64,000 bases of DNA from Anaerobacillus isosaccharinicus (GTDB lineage Bacteria > Bacillota > Bacilli > Bacillales > Anaerobacillaceae): contig NZ_CP063356.1 of the NCBI RefSeq assembly GCF_001866075.3, positions 1,850,164-1,914,163 of the forward strand, in the 5' to 3' direction. A model generated the notes under the pieces. It did not search any database. It saw only the letters and a list, made by a program, of their open reading frames with translations, and was not told the DNA's origin. Shown here one piece after another: positions 9,169 through 18,224 of the stretch (position 1 is its first letter; each line of letters starts with the position of its first letter). The position numbers and the translations under genes were made by a program.

Positions 9169-9747
9169 TTACCTATCCTTTAAGATGACGATTGCTGTCG
9201 TAGCAACGCCTGTAGCTGCTACAGCAATCGTAGAAAGAATCATTTCGTCAAACGTTATGACAGAAATCCCAGCAAAAACAACGATCAAATCAATAATAAA
9301 TATAAATATACCTACGTTCATTTTAAAAAAGTCAGCAATCATTTGTGCTAATAAGTCTAAGCCACCGGTACTTATATCGTATAGAAACATAATTCCGACA
9401 CCTACTCCAAGGAGTGTGCCACCAATTATAGCAGCAATTAATGGTGAAAGATCATCAACGGTAAAAGTTAGCCATTGAAAAAGATCGATAAATAGAGCCG
9501 ATATAACGAAGCCGATGATACTATTATAAAAGAATTCTCGATACCAGAACCAGGCTCCGCAGTATATAGGGATACTTAACAGCAAAATGGCTACACCAAC
9601 GTTAATTTCATATAAATAATGAAGGATTAAGCCTAGGCCGATCATTCCACCATCTAATATATGAAACGGAACAAAGAAGTTATTAATTCCTAAACTAATA
9701 ATGAAGCTGCCAGCAAGTATTGCTAGTAATTTTTTTCTGTAAAGCAT
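9169..9747 (-). CDS. YitT/YczE-family integral membrane protein
   Basis: A 192-residue, very hydrophobic protein with about five membrane segments. The N-terminal GSFIISLGINNFFVPFHILD and the central glycine-rich GGTLLGVGVGIMFLYDIS mark the DUF161 (YczE/YyaS/YitT) family. The common Bacillus members of about 280 residues carry a soluble DUF2179 domain after the membrane part; this protein ends without it. The molecular function of the family is unknown. Start ATG follows a GAGGTTG ribosome site. It is transcribed in the same direction as rocR upstream, 129 bp apart. Confidence 0.8.
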   Translation of the reverse strand: MLYRKKLLAILAGSFIISLGINNFFVPFHILDGGMIGLGLILHYLYEINVGVAILLLSIPIYCGAWFWYREFFYNSIIGFVISALFIDLFQWLTFTVDDLSPLIAAIIGGTLLGVGVGIMFLYDISTGGLDLLAQMIADFFKMNVGIFIFIIDLIVVFAGISVITFDEMILSTIAVAATGVATTAIVILKDR

Positions 9748-9876
9748 TTAATCAACCTCGCTTGGATGGACATGTAGTATTGTATGCAAGGTTGTCTTTA
9801 AAAAGAAGCATAGAGTGTAGAGTTGTTTTGGTTTCATGGGTTGGAGCCAAGAATTTTTCACATAGTAAACTTGCAA

Positions 9877-11280
9877 CTAATGAAATTTCTTTATCCGATA
9901 TTGCAAGCTTTGTCGACTTAATCCTAGTTGTTTTGATGCTTGAGTGACGTTGTTGTTATGCTGTTCAAGTACTCTTTCTATATAGTACTCTTCAAATTCC
10001 TCTAGTTGTTGCTTTAGTGGTTTTGTAAAAGGCTTATAATCTGATTTCTTATTTGAAGGTTGAAACATTTGTGGGATTTCATCTTTAAATTGAGTTTTGT
10101 TACGGAAGTGACTAGGTAAATGGACAAAATCTATTTGATCCTCATCGATCATTAAGTTCATCGCTCCCTCAATAACGTGCTCAAGTTCTCGGACGTTGCC
10201 TGGCCAGTCATACTCATAAAATAGACGTAAAATTTCTTCATCAATCTTTCTAACATCCATTTGAAACATACGATTAAACTTATGAATGAATGTATTTACG
10301 AGTAGGGGGATATCTCCTTTCCGTTTTCGTAATGAGGGGATATGAAGAGAGACGACACTAAGCCGGTAATACAAATCATTTCTAAGTCTCCCTTCTTCAA
10401 TAGCTGTAATTGGATCTTCATTCATTGTCGCTATAATCCTTACATCAATAGGTGTGTCTTTCGTGTCACCTACTCGTCTTAAGTTTTTCTCTTGGATAAC
10501 CCGAAGTAGTTTTGCTTGTAAACCAACACTTAAAGAGTTGATTTCATCTAATAAAATTGTTCCTCCATTTGCTTGTTCGAATAGCCCTGGTCGTTCGGTT
10601 GCTCCGGTAAAGGCCCCTTTTTTAGTGCCGAATAACAACCCTTCTATTAAGCTTTCGGGGAGGGCAGCACAGTTCTGACTTATGAAAGGTTTGCTTTGGC
10701 GCTCGCTACTATGGTGGATACTTTGTGCAAAAAGCTCCTTACCGGTACCGGTTTCTCCAATAATAAGAACAGAGGAAGATGTACGTGTAGCTCTTTTTGC
10801 ATGTTCTATCACCTCTTTAATTGGACCACTTTCACCGATGATCGAATTAAAAGTATATAAAGTATCAGTTTTTGCCCGATTTTCTCTAATTAGTTTTTCA
10901 AGTTTGGTGATATCCTTAGCAATTTCAATGGCACCTATGACTTTACCATTCTCTATTATGGGATGGGTATTGTTAATTGTTGTGATTTCTTGCCCTTTAT
11001 TGTTAAAGTAGGTTTGTTTTTTATTTTTCGTTGTTTTTCCTTCATCCAAAGCTTGGAGAAGTGTACTTTCTTGATCCTCGTAAAACATGAAAACATCACG
11101 CAAGCTTTTATTTATAACATCTTCAACATGCATAGCTTCGATTTCCATCATTTTTTGATTGTATATTACCGTTTTTCCACTTTCGTCAATGACGTGGACA
11201 CCAATATCAATTTCATTAATGACATGTTGATAGAATTTAGTGAATTTTTTTAATTGCTTGGGATCCTTAAATTCAAACAA
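9877..11280 (-). CDS. rocR: Sigma-54-dependent activator of arginine/ornithine catabolism
   Basis: NtrC-type enhancer-binding protein of 467 residues. A PAS sensor domain (about 10-125) is followed by the AAA+ ATPase with Walker A GETGTGKE (175-182), the sigma-54 contact motif GAFTGA (222-227) and Walker B GGTILLDEI (239-247). A Fis-type helix-turn-helix ends the protein (TQASKQLGLSRQSLQYRIKK). In B. subtilis RocR responds to arginine/ornithine and activates rocABC, rocDEF and rocG. Here it is divergent from rocA, with three candidate binding dyads and a sigma-54 promoter between them. The start is a TTG (11280) with a rather distant GGGAG; the exact N-terminus is uncertain. Confidence 0.92.
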   Translation of the reverse strand: MFEFKDPKQLKKFTKFYQHVINEIDIGVHVIDESGKTVIYNQKMMEIEAMHVEDVINKSLRDVFMFYEDQESTLLQALDEGKTTKNKKQTYFNNKGQEITTINNTHPIIENGKVIGAIEIAKDITKLEKLIRENRAKTDTLYTFNSIIGESGPIKEVIEHAKRATRTSSSVLIIGETGTGKELFAQSIHHSSERQSKPFISQNCAALPESLIEGLLFGTKKGAFTGATERPGLFEQANGGTILLDEINSLSVGLQAKLLRVIQEKNLRRVGDTKDTPIDVRIIATMNEDPITAIEEGRLRNDLYYRLSVVSLHIPSLRKRKGDIPLLVNTFIHKFNRMFQMDVRKIDEEILRLFYEYDWPGNVRELEHVIEGAMNLMIDEDQIDFVHLPSHFRNKTQFKDEIPQMFQPSNKKSDYKPFTKPLKQQLEEFEEYYIERVLEQHNNNVTQASKQLGLSRQSLQYRIKKFH

Positions 11281-11341
11281 AGGTCATTCAACTCCCTTTT
11301 AAAAGTTTGATAGTTATAGTTTACTATATTGTATTGTTATG

Positions 11342-11400
11342 ATGCAAAATTAATTTGCATTAAAAGCAAAATGAGTTTGCATAGCAAAAAATATTTGCGG
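11342..11400 (+). promoter_or_regulatory. Three tandem RocR-type upstream activating dyads
   Basis: Three 19-bp imperfect palindromes with GCAAA and TTTGC arms lie in a row: 11342-11360 (ATGCAAAATTAATTTGCAT), 11364-11382 and 11382-11400. Their centres are about 92, 70 and 52 bp upstream of the GG of the -24 element. GCAAA/TTTGC dyads are the known style of RocR sites in B. subtilis. Confidence 0.75.
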
Positions 11401-11440
11401 TTGTGAACGTTTCAGTACTCTTTATCTAAACCGTTTAAAA

Positions 11441-11457
11441 TTGGCACGAAAATTGCA
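11441..11457 (+). promoter_or_regulatory. Sigma-54 (SigL) -24/-12 promoter of rocA
   Basis: TTGGCAC-N5-TTGCA with GG at 11443-11444 and GC at 11455-11456, the standard spacing. It matches the sigma-54 consensus TGGCAC-N5-TTGC exactly and lies about 50 bp before the rocA start. Confidence 0.92.
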
Positions 11458-11505
11458 ATGATATATGTGTAAAAGAAGATAATTTAAAAAAGGAGCGGGT
11501 TATAC

Positions 11506-13053
11506 ATGGTAGTACCTTACAAACATGAACCATTTACAGATTTTACAGTAGATAAAAATCGTCAAGAATTTGAGGCGGCTCTAAAAACAGTGGAAGCTGA
11601 ATTAGGGAAAAACTACGATCTTATCATCAATGGAGAAAGAATTGTTACAGAAGATAAAATGGTTTCTTTTAATCCTTCGAATACACAACAAATTATTGGA
11701 AACGTTTCCAAGGCGAACATAGAATTAGCAGAGAAGGCTATGCAAGTTGCTGATGAAACATTTAATATATGGAAAAAGTGGAAGCCTGAAGTTCGTGCAG
11801 ATATCCTTTTCAAAGCAGCAGCAATTATTAGACGTCGTAAGCATGAATTCTCAGCTTATTTAGTTTATGAAGCTGGTAAGCCTTGGAATGAAGCAGATGC
11901 TGATACTGCAGAAGGTATTGATTTCCTTGAATATTATGCAAGACAAATGCTTGAGCTTAGTAAAGGTTTCGCCGTAGAAAGCAGACCTTTTGAGCATAAC
12001 AAACTCTCTTATATTCCATTAGGAGTTGGGGTTGTTATTCCACCTTGGAACTTTGCTTTTGCAATTATGGCGGGAATGACAGCAGCTGCTGTTGTTACTG
12101 GAAATACAGTGTTACTTAAGCCTGCAGAGACGACGCCAGTTATCGCATATAAATTTATGGAAGTGTTAGAAGAAGCAGGTCTTCCAAAAGGTGTAGTTAA
12201 CTACATCCCAGGCTATGGTTCAGAAATTGGTGACTATTTAGTAGATCACACACGTACTCGTTTTATCTCGTTCACGGGTTCAAAAGCTGTGGGTGTACGT
12301 ATTTACGAGCGTGCTGCCAAGGTTCACCCTGGCCAAAAATGGTTAAAGCGTGTTGTTGCAGAGATGGGTGGTAAAGATGCAATTATCGTAGATAAAGACA
12401 CTGATTTAGAATTAGCTGCACAATCTATTGTTAAATCAGCATTTGGCTTCTCAGGTCAAAAATGTTCTGCTTGCTCTAGAGCAATTATTCACCAAGACGT
12501 TTATGACCAAGTGTTAGAAAGAACAGTACAGCTTACTAAAGAAATAAATGTTGGTTCACCTGTTGACTTCAACAACTTTATGGGACCAGTAACTGACCAA
12601 AAAGCATTTGATAAGATCACAAGTTATTTCGAGATTGGAAAAGAAGAAGGCAAATTAATGACTGGTGGAACAGCCGACAGTTCTAAAGGTTTCTTCATCC
12701 AACCAACAATCTTTGCTGATGTAAACGAAAATGCTCGTATTATGCATGAAGAAGTATTTGGTCCATTTGTTGCTTTCTGTAAAGCAAAAGACTTTGATCA
12801 TGCTTTAGAAATAGCTAATAACACCGAGTATGGGTTAACAGGTGCCGTTCTTACTAGAAATAGAGAAAACTTAGAGAAGGCTCGCGAGGACTTCCATGTT
12901 GGAAATCTATATTTCAATAGAGGATGTACAGGAGCTATCGTAGGCTATCACCCATTTGGTGGATTTAATATGTCAGGAACTGATTCAAAAGCTGGTGGAC
13001 CAGATTATTTATTACTATTTACTCAAGCTAAATTAGTTTCTGAACAACTATAA
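11506..13053 (+). CDS. rocA: L-glutamate gamma-semialdehyde (1-pyrroline-5-carboxylate) dehydrogenase
   Basis: NAD-dependent aldehyde dehydrogenase that oxidises glutamate semialdehyde/P5C to glutamate, the shared last step of arginine, ornithine and proline breakdown. At 515 residues it has the usual RocA length. Landmarks are [22 protein letters not shown] (substrate/cofactor channel), [16 protein letters not shown] (NAD site), [14 protein letters not shown] (general base region) and [11 protein letters not shown] with the catalytic Cys at about residue 320. AAAAGGAGCGGG precedes the ATG. First gene after the sigma-54 promoter and RocR dyads, so expression should need RocR, SigL and an arginine-derived inducer. 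rocD follows. Confidence 0.97.
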   Translation: MVVPYKHEPFTDFTVDKNRQEFEAALKTVEAELGKNYDLIINGERIVTEDKMVSFNPSNTQQIIGNVSKANIELAEKAMQVADETFNIWKKWKPEVRADILFKAAAIIRRRKHEFSAYLVYEAGKPWNEADADTAEGIDFLEYYARQMLELSKGFAVESRPFEHNKLSYIPLGVGVVIPPWNFAFAIMAGMTAAAVVTGNTVLLKPAETTPVIAYKFMEVLEEAGLPKGVVNYIPGYGSEIGDYLVDHTRTRFISFTGSKAVGVRIYERAAKVHPGQKWLKRVVAEMGGKDAIIVDKDTDLELAAQSIVKSAFGFSGQKCSACSRAIIHQDVYDQVLERTVQLTKEINVGSPVDFNNFMGPVTDQKAFDKITSYFEIGKEEGKLMTGGTADSSKGFFIQPTIFADVNENARIMHEEVFGPFVAFCKAKDFDHALEIANNTEYGLTGAVLTRNRENLEKAREDFHVGNLYFNRGCTGAIVGYHPFGGFNMSGTDSKAGGPDYLLLFTQAKLVSEQL

Positions 13054-13059
13054 AATAAA

Positions 13060-13298
13060 GAGGCTGAGAAATAACTGAAGTGTTTAACTGAGAGGATGAA
13101 GAATACAAAACCGTAGCGTAGGAAATATACGAAGACTCCTGCGGGATTAAAGGCAGGGTGAGACCCCACAGTACGTAAGCACGAGGAGGCTCACCAGCCG
13201 CCCGCGGAAAGCGAAGTATATTTCCGCAGCGAAGTATATGTACAAAACATCACTTCGCTCGGATTTCTCATTGAATAATACACTTTTGTCCCAGCCTC
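13060..13298. repeat. Bacillaceae-type intergenic repeat with inverted ends (MITE-like), 239 bp
   Basis: The element starts GAGGCTGAGAAATAA and ends CACTTTTGTCCCAGCCTC, so its termini are imperfect inverted repeats. The interior is GC-richer than the surroundings, with hairpin-forming segments (CCTGCGGGA, GAGGAGGCTCACCAGCC, CCGCGGAAAGCG near 13135-13230). It has no coding capacity. It fills the rocA-rocD gap almost completely. Sequences of this kind are familiar as dispersed intergenic repeats in Bacillaceae genomes; that point is from memory, not from a search. Confidence 0.7.
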
Positions 13299-13343
13299 AT
13301 GCGACGGTTTTATAAGGCCGAGTCTAATGACGGAGGTAACGAT

Positions 13344-14537
13344 ATGAGTAAAACAAATGAAATTATTGAACAAACAGAGAAATTTGGAGCGCGGAATTAT
13401 CACCCGCTTCCGATTGTTATATCTAAAGCTGAAGGTGTTTGGGTAGAAGATCCAGAAGGAAATAAGTACATTGATATGTTAAGTGCTTACTCTGCTGTGA
13501 ACCAAGGCCATAGACACCCTAAGATTATTCAAGCATTAAAGGACCAAGCCGATCGAATTACTCTCACTTCAAGAGCATTCCACAATGATCAACTCGGTGA
13601 TTTTTATGAGAAAGTTTCTAAGTTGACCGGTAAGAGTATGGTATTGCCAATGAACACAGGAGCTGAAGCAGTTGAAACTGCTGTAAAAGCTGTTCGCCGC
13701 TGGGCACATTATGTAAAGGGAATTGCTGACGGTAAAGCTGAAATTATTGTTTGTGAAGACAACTTTCATGGTCGGACAATGACAGCAGTATCGCTTTCTT
13801 CTAATGATGCATATAAACGCGGTTTTGGACCAATGCTCCCAGGAATTAAAATTATCCCTTATGGAGACCTAGATGCATTAAAGGCTGCTATTACAGAGAA
13901 TACTGCGGCATTTCTACTAGAGCCGATCCAGGGAGAAGCAGGGATTATTATTCCACCAGAAGGGTTTCTTAAAGAAGCTTTTGAGGTATGTAAAGAAAAC
14001 AACGTTCTTTTTGTAGCTGATGAAATTCAATCTGGCTTAGGTCGTTCTGGTAAATTATTCGCTTGTGATTGGGAAAATGTTGTACCAGACATGTACATTT
14101 TAGGTAAGGCATTAGGAGGCGGTGTTATGCCAATCTCTGCTGTTTGTGCCGATGAAGATGTCCTTGGAGTCTTTGAACCAGGTTCCCATGGTTCAACGTT
14201 TGGTGGCAATCCATTAGCTTGTGCAGTGTCAGTAGCTTCGCTGGAAGTACTAGAGGATGAAAAATTAGTAGAGCGTTCTTTAGAACTTGGAAACTACTTT
14301 CAAGAAAAGTTAACAGAAATTAAAAGTTCTGTTATTAAGGAAGTACGCGGTAAAGGTTTATTTATTGGGGTTGAATTAACAGTACCGGCCAGAAAATATT
14401 GTGAAACACTTAAAGAAAAAGGGTTATTATGTAAAGAAACACATGAGAATGTGATTCGCTTTGCTCCTCCGCTCGTCATTTCTAAGGGAGATTTAGATTG
14501 GGCGTTAGAACATATTACAAGTACCCTAGCTGATTAA
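13344..14537 (+). CDS. rocD: Ornithine aminotransferase
   Basis: PLP enzyme that moves the delta-amino group of ornithine to 2-oxoglutarate, giving glutamate semialdehyde (the substrate of RocA) and glutamate. 397 residues. Class-III aminotransferase features: [15 protein letters not shown] (PLP phosphate region), [25 protein letters not shown] with the PLP-ring Asp, the Schiff-base lysine in [12 protein letters not shown] (about residue 255) and [16 protein letters not shown] 13344 lies behind GGAGGTAACGAT; the longer frame from 13299 begins in the end of the repeat and lacks a ribosome site, so it is rejected. Second gene of the roc group. Confidence 0.95.
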   Translation: MSKTNEIIEQTEKFGARNYHPLPIVISKAEGVWVEDPEGNKYIDMLSAYSAVNQGHRHPKIIQALKDQADRITLTSRAFHNDQLGDFYEKVSKLTGKSMVLPMNTGAEAVETAVKAVRRWAHYVKGIADGKAEIIVCEDNFHGRTMTAVSLSSNDAYKRGFGPMLPGIKIIPYGDLDALKAAITENTAAFLLEPIQGEAGIIIPPEGFLKEAFEVCKENNVLFVADEIQSGLGRSGKLFACDWENVVPDMYILGKALGGGVMPISAVCADEDVLGVFEPGSHGSTFGGNPLACAVSVASLEVLEDEKLVERSLELGNYFQEKLTEIKSSVIKEVRGKGLFIGVELTVPARKYCETLKEKGLLCKETHENVIRFAPPLVISKGDLDWALEHITSTLAD

Positions 14538-14561
14538 AAAGCTAGTTTAGAAGTTTACTAA

Positions 14562-14579
14562 GGGGGGCGAAATCCCCCC
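14562..14579 (+). terminator. Possible hairpin after rocD
   Basis: GGGGGG-CGAAAT-CCCCCC, a short but GC-only stem without a T-tail. It may be an mRNA-stabilising or attenuating hairpin between rocD and putM rather than a full terminator. Confidence 0.35.
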
Positions 14580-14641
14580 ATAATTAGAAAAGGCTACTGG
14601 CTAAAAAAAATTATATTATGACATTAAAAGGGGTTTTTGAA

Positions 14642-15550
14642 ATGGAAATGGTTTTAAGAAATTTTTTCCTCTTTCTATCAAAAAATAAAACACTTAATAA
14701 AAGCGCTAAGAAATGGGGTTTGAAACTTGGTGCAAAACAAGTCATTCCAGGTGTAACGATTGAAAGCGCTATCGAAGCAGTTGAAAAGTTAAATGTACAA
14801 GGTCTTGCTTGTACAGTCGATCACTTAGGTGAGTTTGTATTCAACCGTGAAGAGGCGATTGAATCTGCTGATTATTGTGTTAGAACGTTAGAAGCAATTG
14901 CAAATTCGGGGGTAAATTGCAATTTATCGCTAAAACTTACACAGCTAGGACTTGATATCGATCGTAACCTCTGCCGAGATAATATGAAAAGAATTCTAGA
15001 GACTGCAAAGAAACATAACATCTTTGTTCGCATTGATATGGAAGATTACTCTCACTTAGACGCAACTCTAGACATATTATCGGAGTTACGCAGAGAGTAC
15101 ACAAATGTTGGTACAGTTATACAAGCATATTTATACCGTGCTGAGCGCGATGTCAATGATTTAAAAGGTGTTTCTTTACGTCTAGTAAAAGGGGCGTACA
15201 AAGAATCTCCTGAAGTTGCCATTCAAGACAAAGAAAAAGTTGATGAGAATTACTTGGCAATTATCAAACAACATTTGTTAAGTGGAAGTTATACCGCTAT
15301 TGCATCACATGATCATAACATCATTGATAAAGTAAAACAGTTTGCAGAAGAAAATGACATTCCGAAAACTCAATTTGAATTTCAAATGCTTTACAACTTC
15401 CGTACAGATTTACAATTATCTATAGCAAAAGAAGGATATACAGTTCGGATCTATGTTCCGTTTGGAAACGATTGGTATGGTTATTTCATGAGAAGGCTTG
15501 CTGAAAGACCACAAAACGTAGCCTTTGCAGCAAGGGGCCTTTTGAAGTAG
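14642..15550 (+). CDS. putM: Proline dehydrogenase
   Basis: FAD-dependent proline dehydrogenase (PutM/PutB/FadM type) that oxidises proline to P5C, which RocA then turns into glutamate. 302 residues from ATG 14642, the usual monofunctional length. Typical segments are NLSLKLTQLGLDID, VRIDMEDY, LRLVKGAYKESPEVA (flavin/substrate site) and the C-terminal YGYFMRRLAERPQN with the two substrate-binding arginines. The ribosome site AAAAGGGG fits ATG 14642 with 8-nt spacing; the ATG at 14618 lies upstream of it. Its place between rocD and rocF links proline and arginine use in one cluster, unlike B. subtilis where put genes are elsewhere. Confidence 0.93.
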   Translation: MEMVLRNFFLFLSKNKTLNKSAKKWGLKLGAKQVIPGVTIESAIEAVEKLNVQGLACTVDHLGEFVFNREEAIESADYCVRTLEAIANSGVNCNLSLKLTQLGLDIDRNLCRDNMKRILETAKKHNIFVRIDMEDYSHLDATLDILSELRREYTNVGTVIQAYLYRAERDVNDLKGVSLRLVKGAYKESPEVAIQDKEKVDENYLAIIKQHLLSGSYTAIASHDHNIIDKVKQFAEENDIPKTQFEFQMLYNFRTDLQLSIAKEGYTVRIYVPFGNDWYGYFMRRLAERPQNVAFAARGLLK

Positions 15551-15659
15551 AAAATACTTCTTTTTAAGAAATATCACTTTGTAAATAGGTGTTGCCAGAA
15601 ATGTGATCAAGTTAAGTTTTTCTAAGTGATCTATTAAACTACTGAAAAGAGGTTTTTCT

Positions 15660-16562
15660 ATGAAAAAGAAAATATCGATTATTGGAGTGCCTATGGATTT
15701 AGGGCAACGAAGACGAGGCGTAGATATGGGACCTAGTGCCATTCGTTATGCTAATGTCGTAGAACGTCTGCAATCCCTTAATTACGAAGTGAATGATATT
15801 GGTGACATAGAAATCGGTAGGCCGAATCGTTTTGATATAATAGATGAAGAAAATTTAAAGGATCTAAAAGAAGTTGTAAAAGCTAACCAACAACTTGCTT
15901 CAGCTGTTTCTGATATAGTTGCAATGGATCAATTTCCACTAATATTAGGTGGTGACCACAGTATTGCGATAGGTACACTTGCTGGGGTAGCTGAACATCA
16001 TAAAAATCTAGGGGTTATTTGGTTTGATGCTCACGGAGATTTAAATACTGGGGAAACATCACCGTCTGGTAATATCCATGGCATGTCACTTGCGGTTAGT
16101 TTAGGAATAGGTCACCCTTATTTAACTGGTATTAATGGCTTTGCCCCAAAAATTAAACCAGAAAATGTCGTGATAATTGGTGCGCGTGCTCTTGATGATG
16201 GCGAAAAAGAGTTAATACGTGAAAAAGGAATTAAAGTTTATACGATGCATGAAATTGACCGCTTGGGAATGACGAAAGTAATGGAAGAGGCAATGGCACA
16301 TGTAACAAATGGGACAGATGGCGTCCATTTAAGCTTAGATTTAGATGCCATTGATCCGCACGATGCTCCTGGGGTGGGAACACCAGTATTAGGAGGAACA
16401 TCCTATCGAGAAACACATTTAGCGATGGAAATGTTAGCTGAGTCGGGTATCATTACTTCAGCAGAGTTCGTTGAAGTAAATCCTATTTTAGATGATAAGA
16501 ATACGACTGCAACAGTGGCTGTAGCTTTAATGGGTTCGCTGTTTGGTGAAAAACTTCTATAA
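15660..16562 (+). CDS. rocF: Arginase
   Basis: Mn-dependent hydrolase that splits arginine into ornithine and urea. 300 residues. The metal motifs of the ureohydrolase family are all present: GGDHSIAIGT (about 98-107), WFDAHGDLNT (about 121-130) and SLDLDAIDPHDAPGVGTP (about 223-240). The N-terminal GVPMDLGQRRRGVDMGPSAI is diagnostic for Bacillus RocF. AAAAGAGG precedes the ATG. It is the last gene of rocA-rocD-putM-rocF, giving the route arginine to ornithine to glutamate semialdehyde to glutamate. A 109-bp gap to putM might hold a further promoter, but none is clear. Confidence 0.97.
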   Translation: MKKKISIIGVPMDLGQRRRGVDMGPSAIRYANVVERLQSLNYEVNDIGDIEIGRPNRFDIIDEENLKDLKEVVKANQQLASAVSDIVAMDQFPLILGGDHSIAIGTLAGVAEHHKNLGVIWFDAHGDLNTGETSPSGNIHGMSLAVSLGIGHPYLTGINGFAPKIKPENVVIIGARALDDGEKELIREKGIKVYTMHEIDRLGMTKVMEEAMAHVTNGTDGVHLSLDLDAIDPHDAPGVGTPVLGGTSYRETHLAMEMLAESGIITSAEFVEVNPILDDKNTTATVAVALMGSLFGEKLL

Positions 16563-16715
16563 GAGGATGTTTAAAAAATCCGGTAATCATAGCCAGTCGA
16601 ATCACTTCGTTGACTCGCTTCTTTGCTACTCATGTATTAATAGCATACATTCCGCTGCTCGAAGCTTCACCGCCCAGGCCTCCAAGGCTCTGATTATCCT
16701 CCTTTTTGAACACTC
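16562..16715. repeat. Second Bacillaceae-type intergenic repeat with inverted ends
   Basis: The left end (GAGGATGTTTAAAAAATCCG, then GTAATCA) and right end (TGATTATCCTCCTTTTTGAA, then CACTC) are imperfect inverted repeats around a 100-bp core with GAATCACTTCGTTGACTCGC. It is unrelated in sequence to the 13060 element and non-coding. It begins immediately at the rocF stop codon. Confidence 0.6.
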
Positions 16716-16726
16716 AAGTTAAAATA

Positions 16727-16774
16727 AAAGAGTGTATTGTTATGAGTAGAGGCTCAAACAGTACACTCTTTTGT
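16727..16774. terminator. Bidirectional terminator between rocF and mgtE
   Basis: AAAAGAGTGTATTGT (16727-16740 region) pairs with ACAGTACACTCTTTT (16757-16772), leaving T-runs on both strands between convergent genes. Confidence 0.78.
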
Positions 16775-16785
16775 TATTGTATAGA

Positions 16786-18126
16786 CTATAAGTAAGCTAG
16801 GAATGCTGTTGCAAAGCTAAAATACACAATTAATGAAAAGATATCATTTAAAGTTGTAATCAGCGGGCCAGAGGCAATCGCAGGGTCTATACCAAAGCGA
16901 TAGAGTACTAGAGGAATAATCGTTCCCGCTAGTGTCCCAATGATTAAAGTTAAAACTAACGACCCACCAACAACTATTGAGTATATTGGGCCTAACCATA
17001 CAAATGCGATCAGTGCAATTAATATCCCGCACGTGAGACCAATAATAATCCCTACGCCACATTCCCGTGCGATCAGTCCGATAACAGTCTTCCTATCTAA
17101 GTCATGGCTAATAAGACCACGCACAACGACCGCTAATGATTGTGTCCCAGTATTTCCGGTCATGCCAGCAATCATTGGCATGAAGAATACTAACGCTACG
17201 AATTGTTCTAATGTATGTTCAAAACCACTTATGATACTACCTGAAATTAATCCGATGAATAATAATAATATTAGCCAAGGTAAGCGGCGAAATGATGCAG
17301 TCGTTGCTTTTGTATAAAAGTCGATATCTTTACCAGAAGCCGATAATTTTTCAATGTCCTCATTTGCCTCTTGGATGACTACGTCAATGACGTCATCAAC
17401 CGTAACAATACCCAGTAATTTTTTATTTTCATCGACGACAGGTACTGCTACAAAGTCATATCTTTCAATAAGTTGAGCAACTTCTTCTTGGTCTAAGTCT
17501 ACAGGTACAGAAATAACACGATTAAACATAATATCGCTAATTTTTTCGTGAAGATCGCCTAAAAGTAGATCGCGGTAAGATACAACTCCAACAAGCTCTT
17601 TAAGATCGTTAATTACATACAGGTAGTAAATCGTGTGATTCATCTCTGCAAAAGCCTTTAGCTTGTCCACAGCATCGCGAATTGTATAATCATCTTTAAT
17701 CCAGACGAACTGGTTGGTCATAAGTCCACCTGCTGTTTCTGGAGCGTAACTCATTAAATTTTGTACATAAGTTGAGTCTTCAATTTTCATCGTTGATAAG
17801 TATTCTTGTATTTTTTCTACGGAAAGCTCACTTAGTAAGTCAGCTAGATCATCGTTCTCCATTAAGTTCATAACTTTAGATGACTTTTCAATCCCAAGGC
17901 GATGGAGGATTTCAATTTGCAAATCACTTTCTAATTCTTGAATTAAATCGGCAATTTGTTGTGGAGATAAATACACTAGAAATTTAAAATGATGTTTTTC
18001 AGGAAGATTTCGATAAAGTTGGGCGATATCATAAGGCTGTAACTCGTCGATCACTTTTTCAATAGCGCCTTTTTTATTTTCCTTTAGATATTTAATTATG
18101 AGTACAGTTAATTGATCTTCAGTCAT
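16786..18126 (-). CDS. mgtE: Magnesium transporter MgtE
   Basis: Mg2+-gated Mg2+ channel of the inner membrane, 446 residues. The N-terminal helical MgtE-N domain (about 1-130, with ELSVEKIQEYLSTM) is followed by two CBS domains (about 135-255), a linker helix and five membrane segments (about 283-446). The signature GMTGNTGTQSLAVVVRGL sits in the pore region, as does the typical end DPAIASGPLITTLNDIFSLIVYF. Loss of the Mg2+-bound N/CBS conformation opens the channel in characterised homologues. No M-box riboswitch fits upstream: only 98 bp separate it from the end of the upstream MFS gene. GGAGGTG precedes the start. Confidence 0.96.
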   Translation of the reverse strand: MTEDQLTVLIIKYLKENKKGAIEKVIDELQPYDIAQLYRNLPEKHHFKFLVYLSPQQIADLIQELESDLQIEILHRLGIEKSSKVMNLMENDDLADLLSELSVEKIQEYLSTMKIEDSTYVQNLMSYAPETAGGLMTNQFVWIKDDYTIRDAVDKLKAFAEMNHTIYYLYVINDLKELVGVVSYRDLLLGDLHEKISDIMFNRVISVPVDLDQEEVAQLIERYDFVAVPVVDENKKLLGIVTVDDVIDVVIQEANEDIEKLSASGKDIDFYTKATTASFRRLPWLILLLFIGLISGSIISGFEHTLEQFVALVFFMPMIAGMTGNTGTQSLAVVVRGLISHDLDRKTVIGLIARECGVGIIIGLTCGILIALIAFVWLGPIYSIVVGGSLVLTLIIGTLAGTIIPLVLYRFGIDPAIASGPLITTLNDIFSLIVYFSFATAFLAYL

Positions 18127-18224
18127 ATCGGCACCTCCTTGAGGTTTTGTTGAAAGTTTCTCTAGGTACTACACTATAAAAAAAACCCTAAATAGTAAAT
18201 ATAATTCTTACGTTTTTTGACTAG

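Noticed and set aside
9806-9826. A GTGTAGAG word as a further short-tandem-repeat element
   Set aside because: Only a single word, no arm repeats or core palindrome.
10454-11253. Several plus-strand frames antisense to rocR
   Set aside because: Shadows of the rocR codon pattern; no ribosome sites.
18127-18224. M-box riboswitch before mgtE
   Set aside because: The 98-bp gap is too short and shows no M-box conserved segments.
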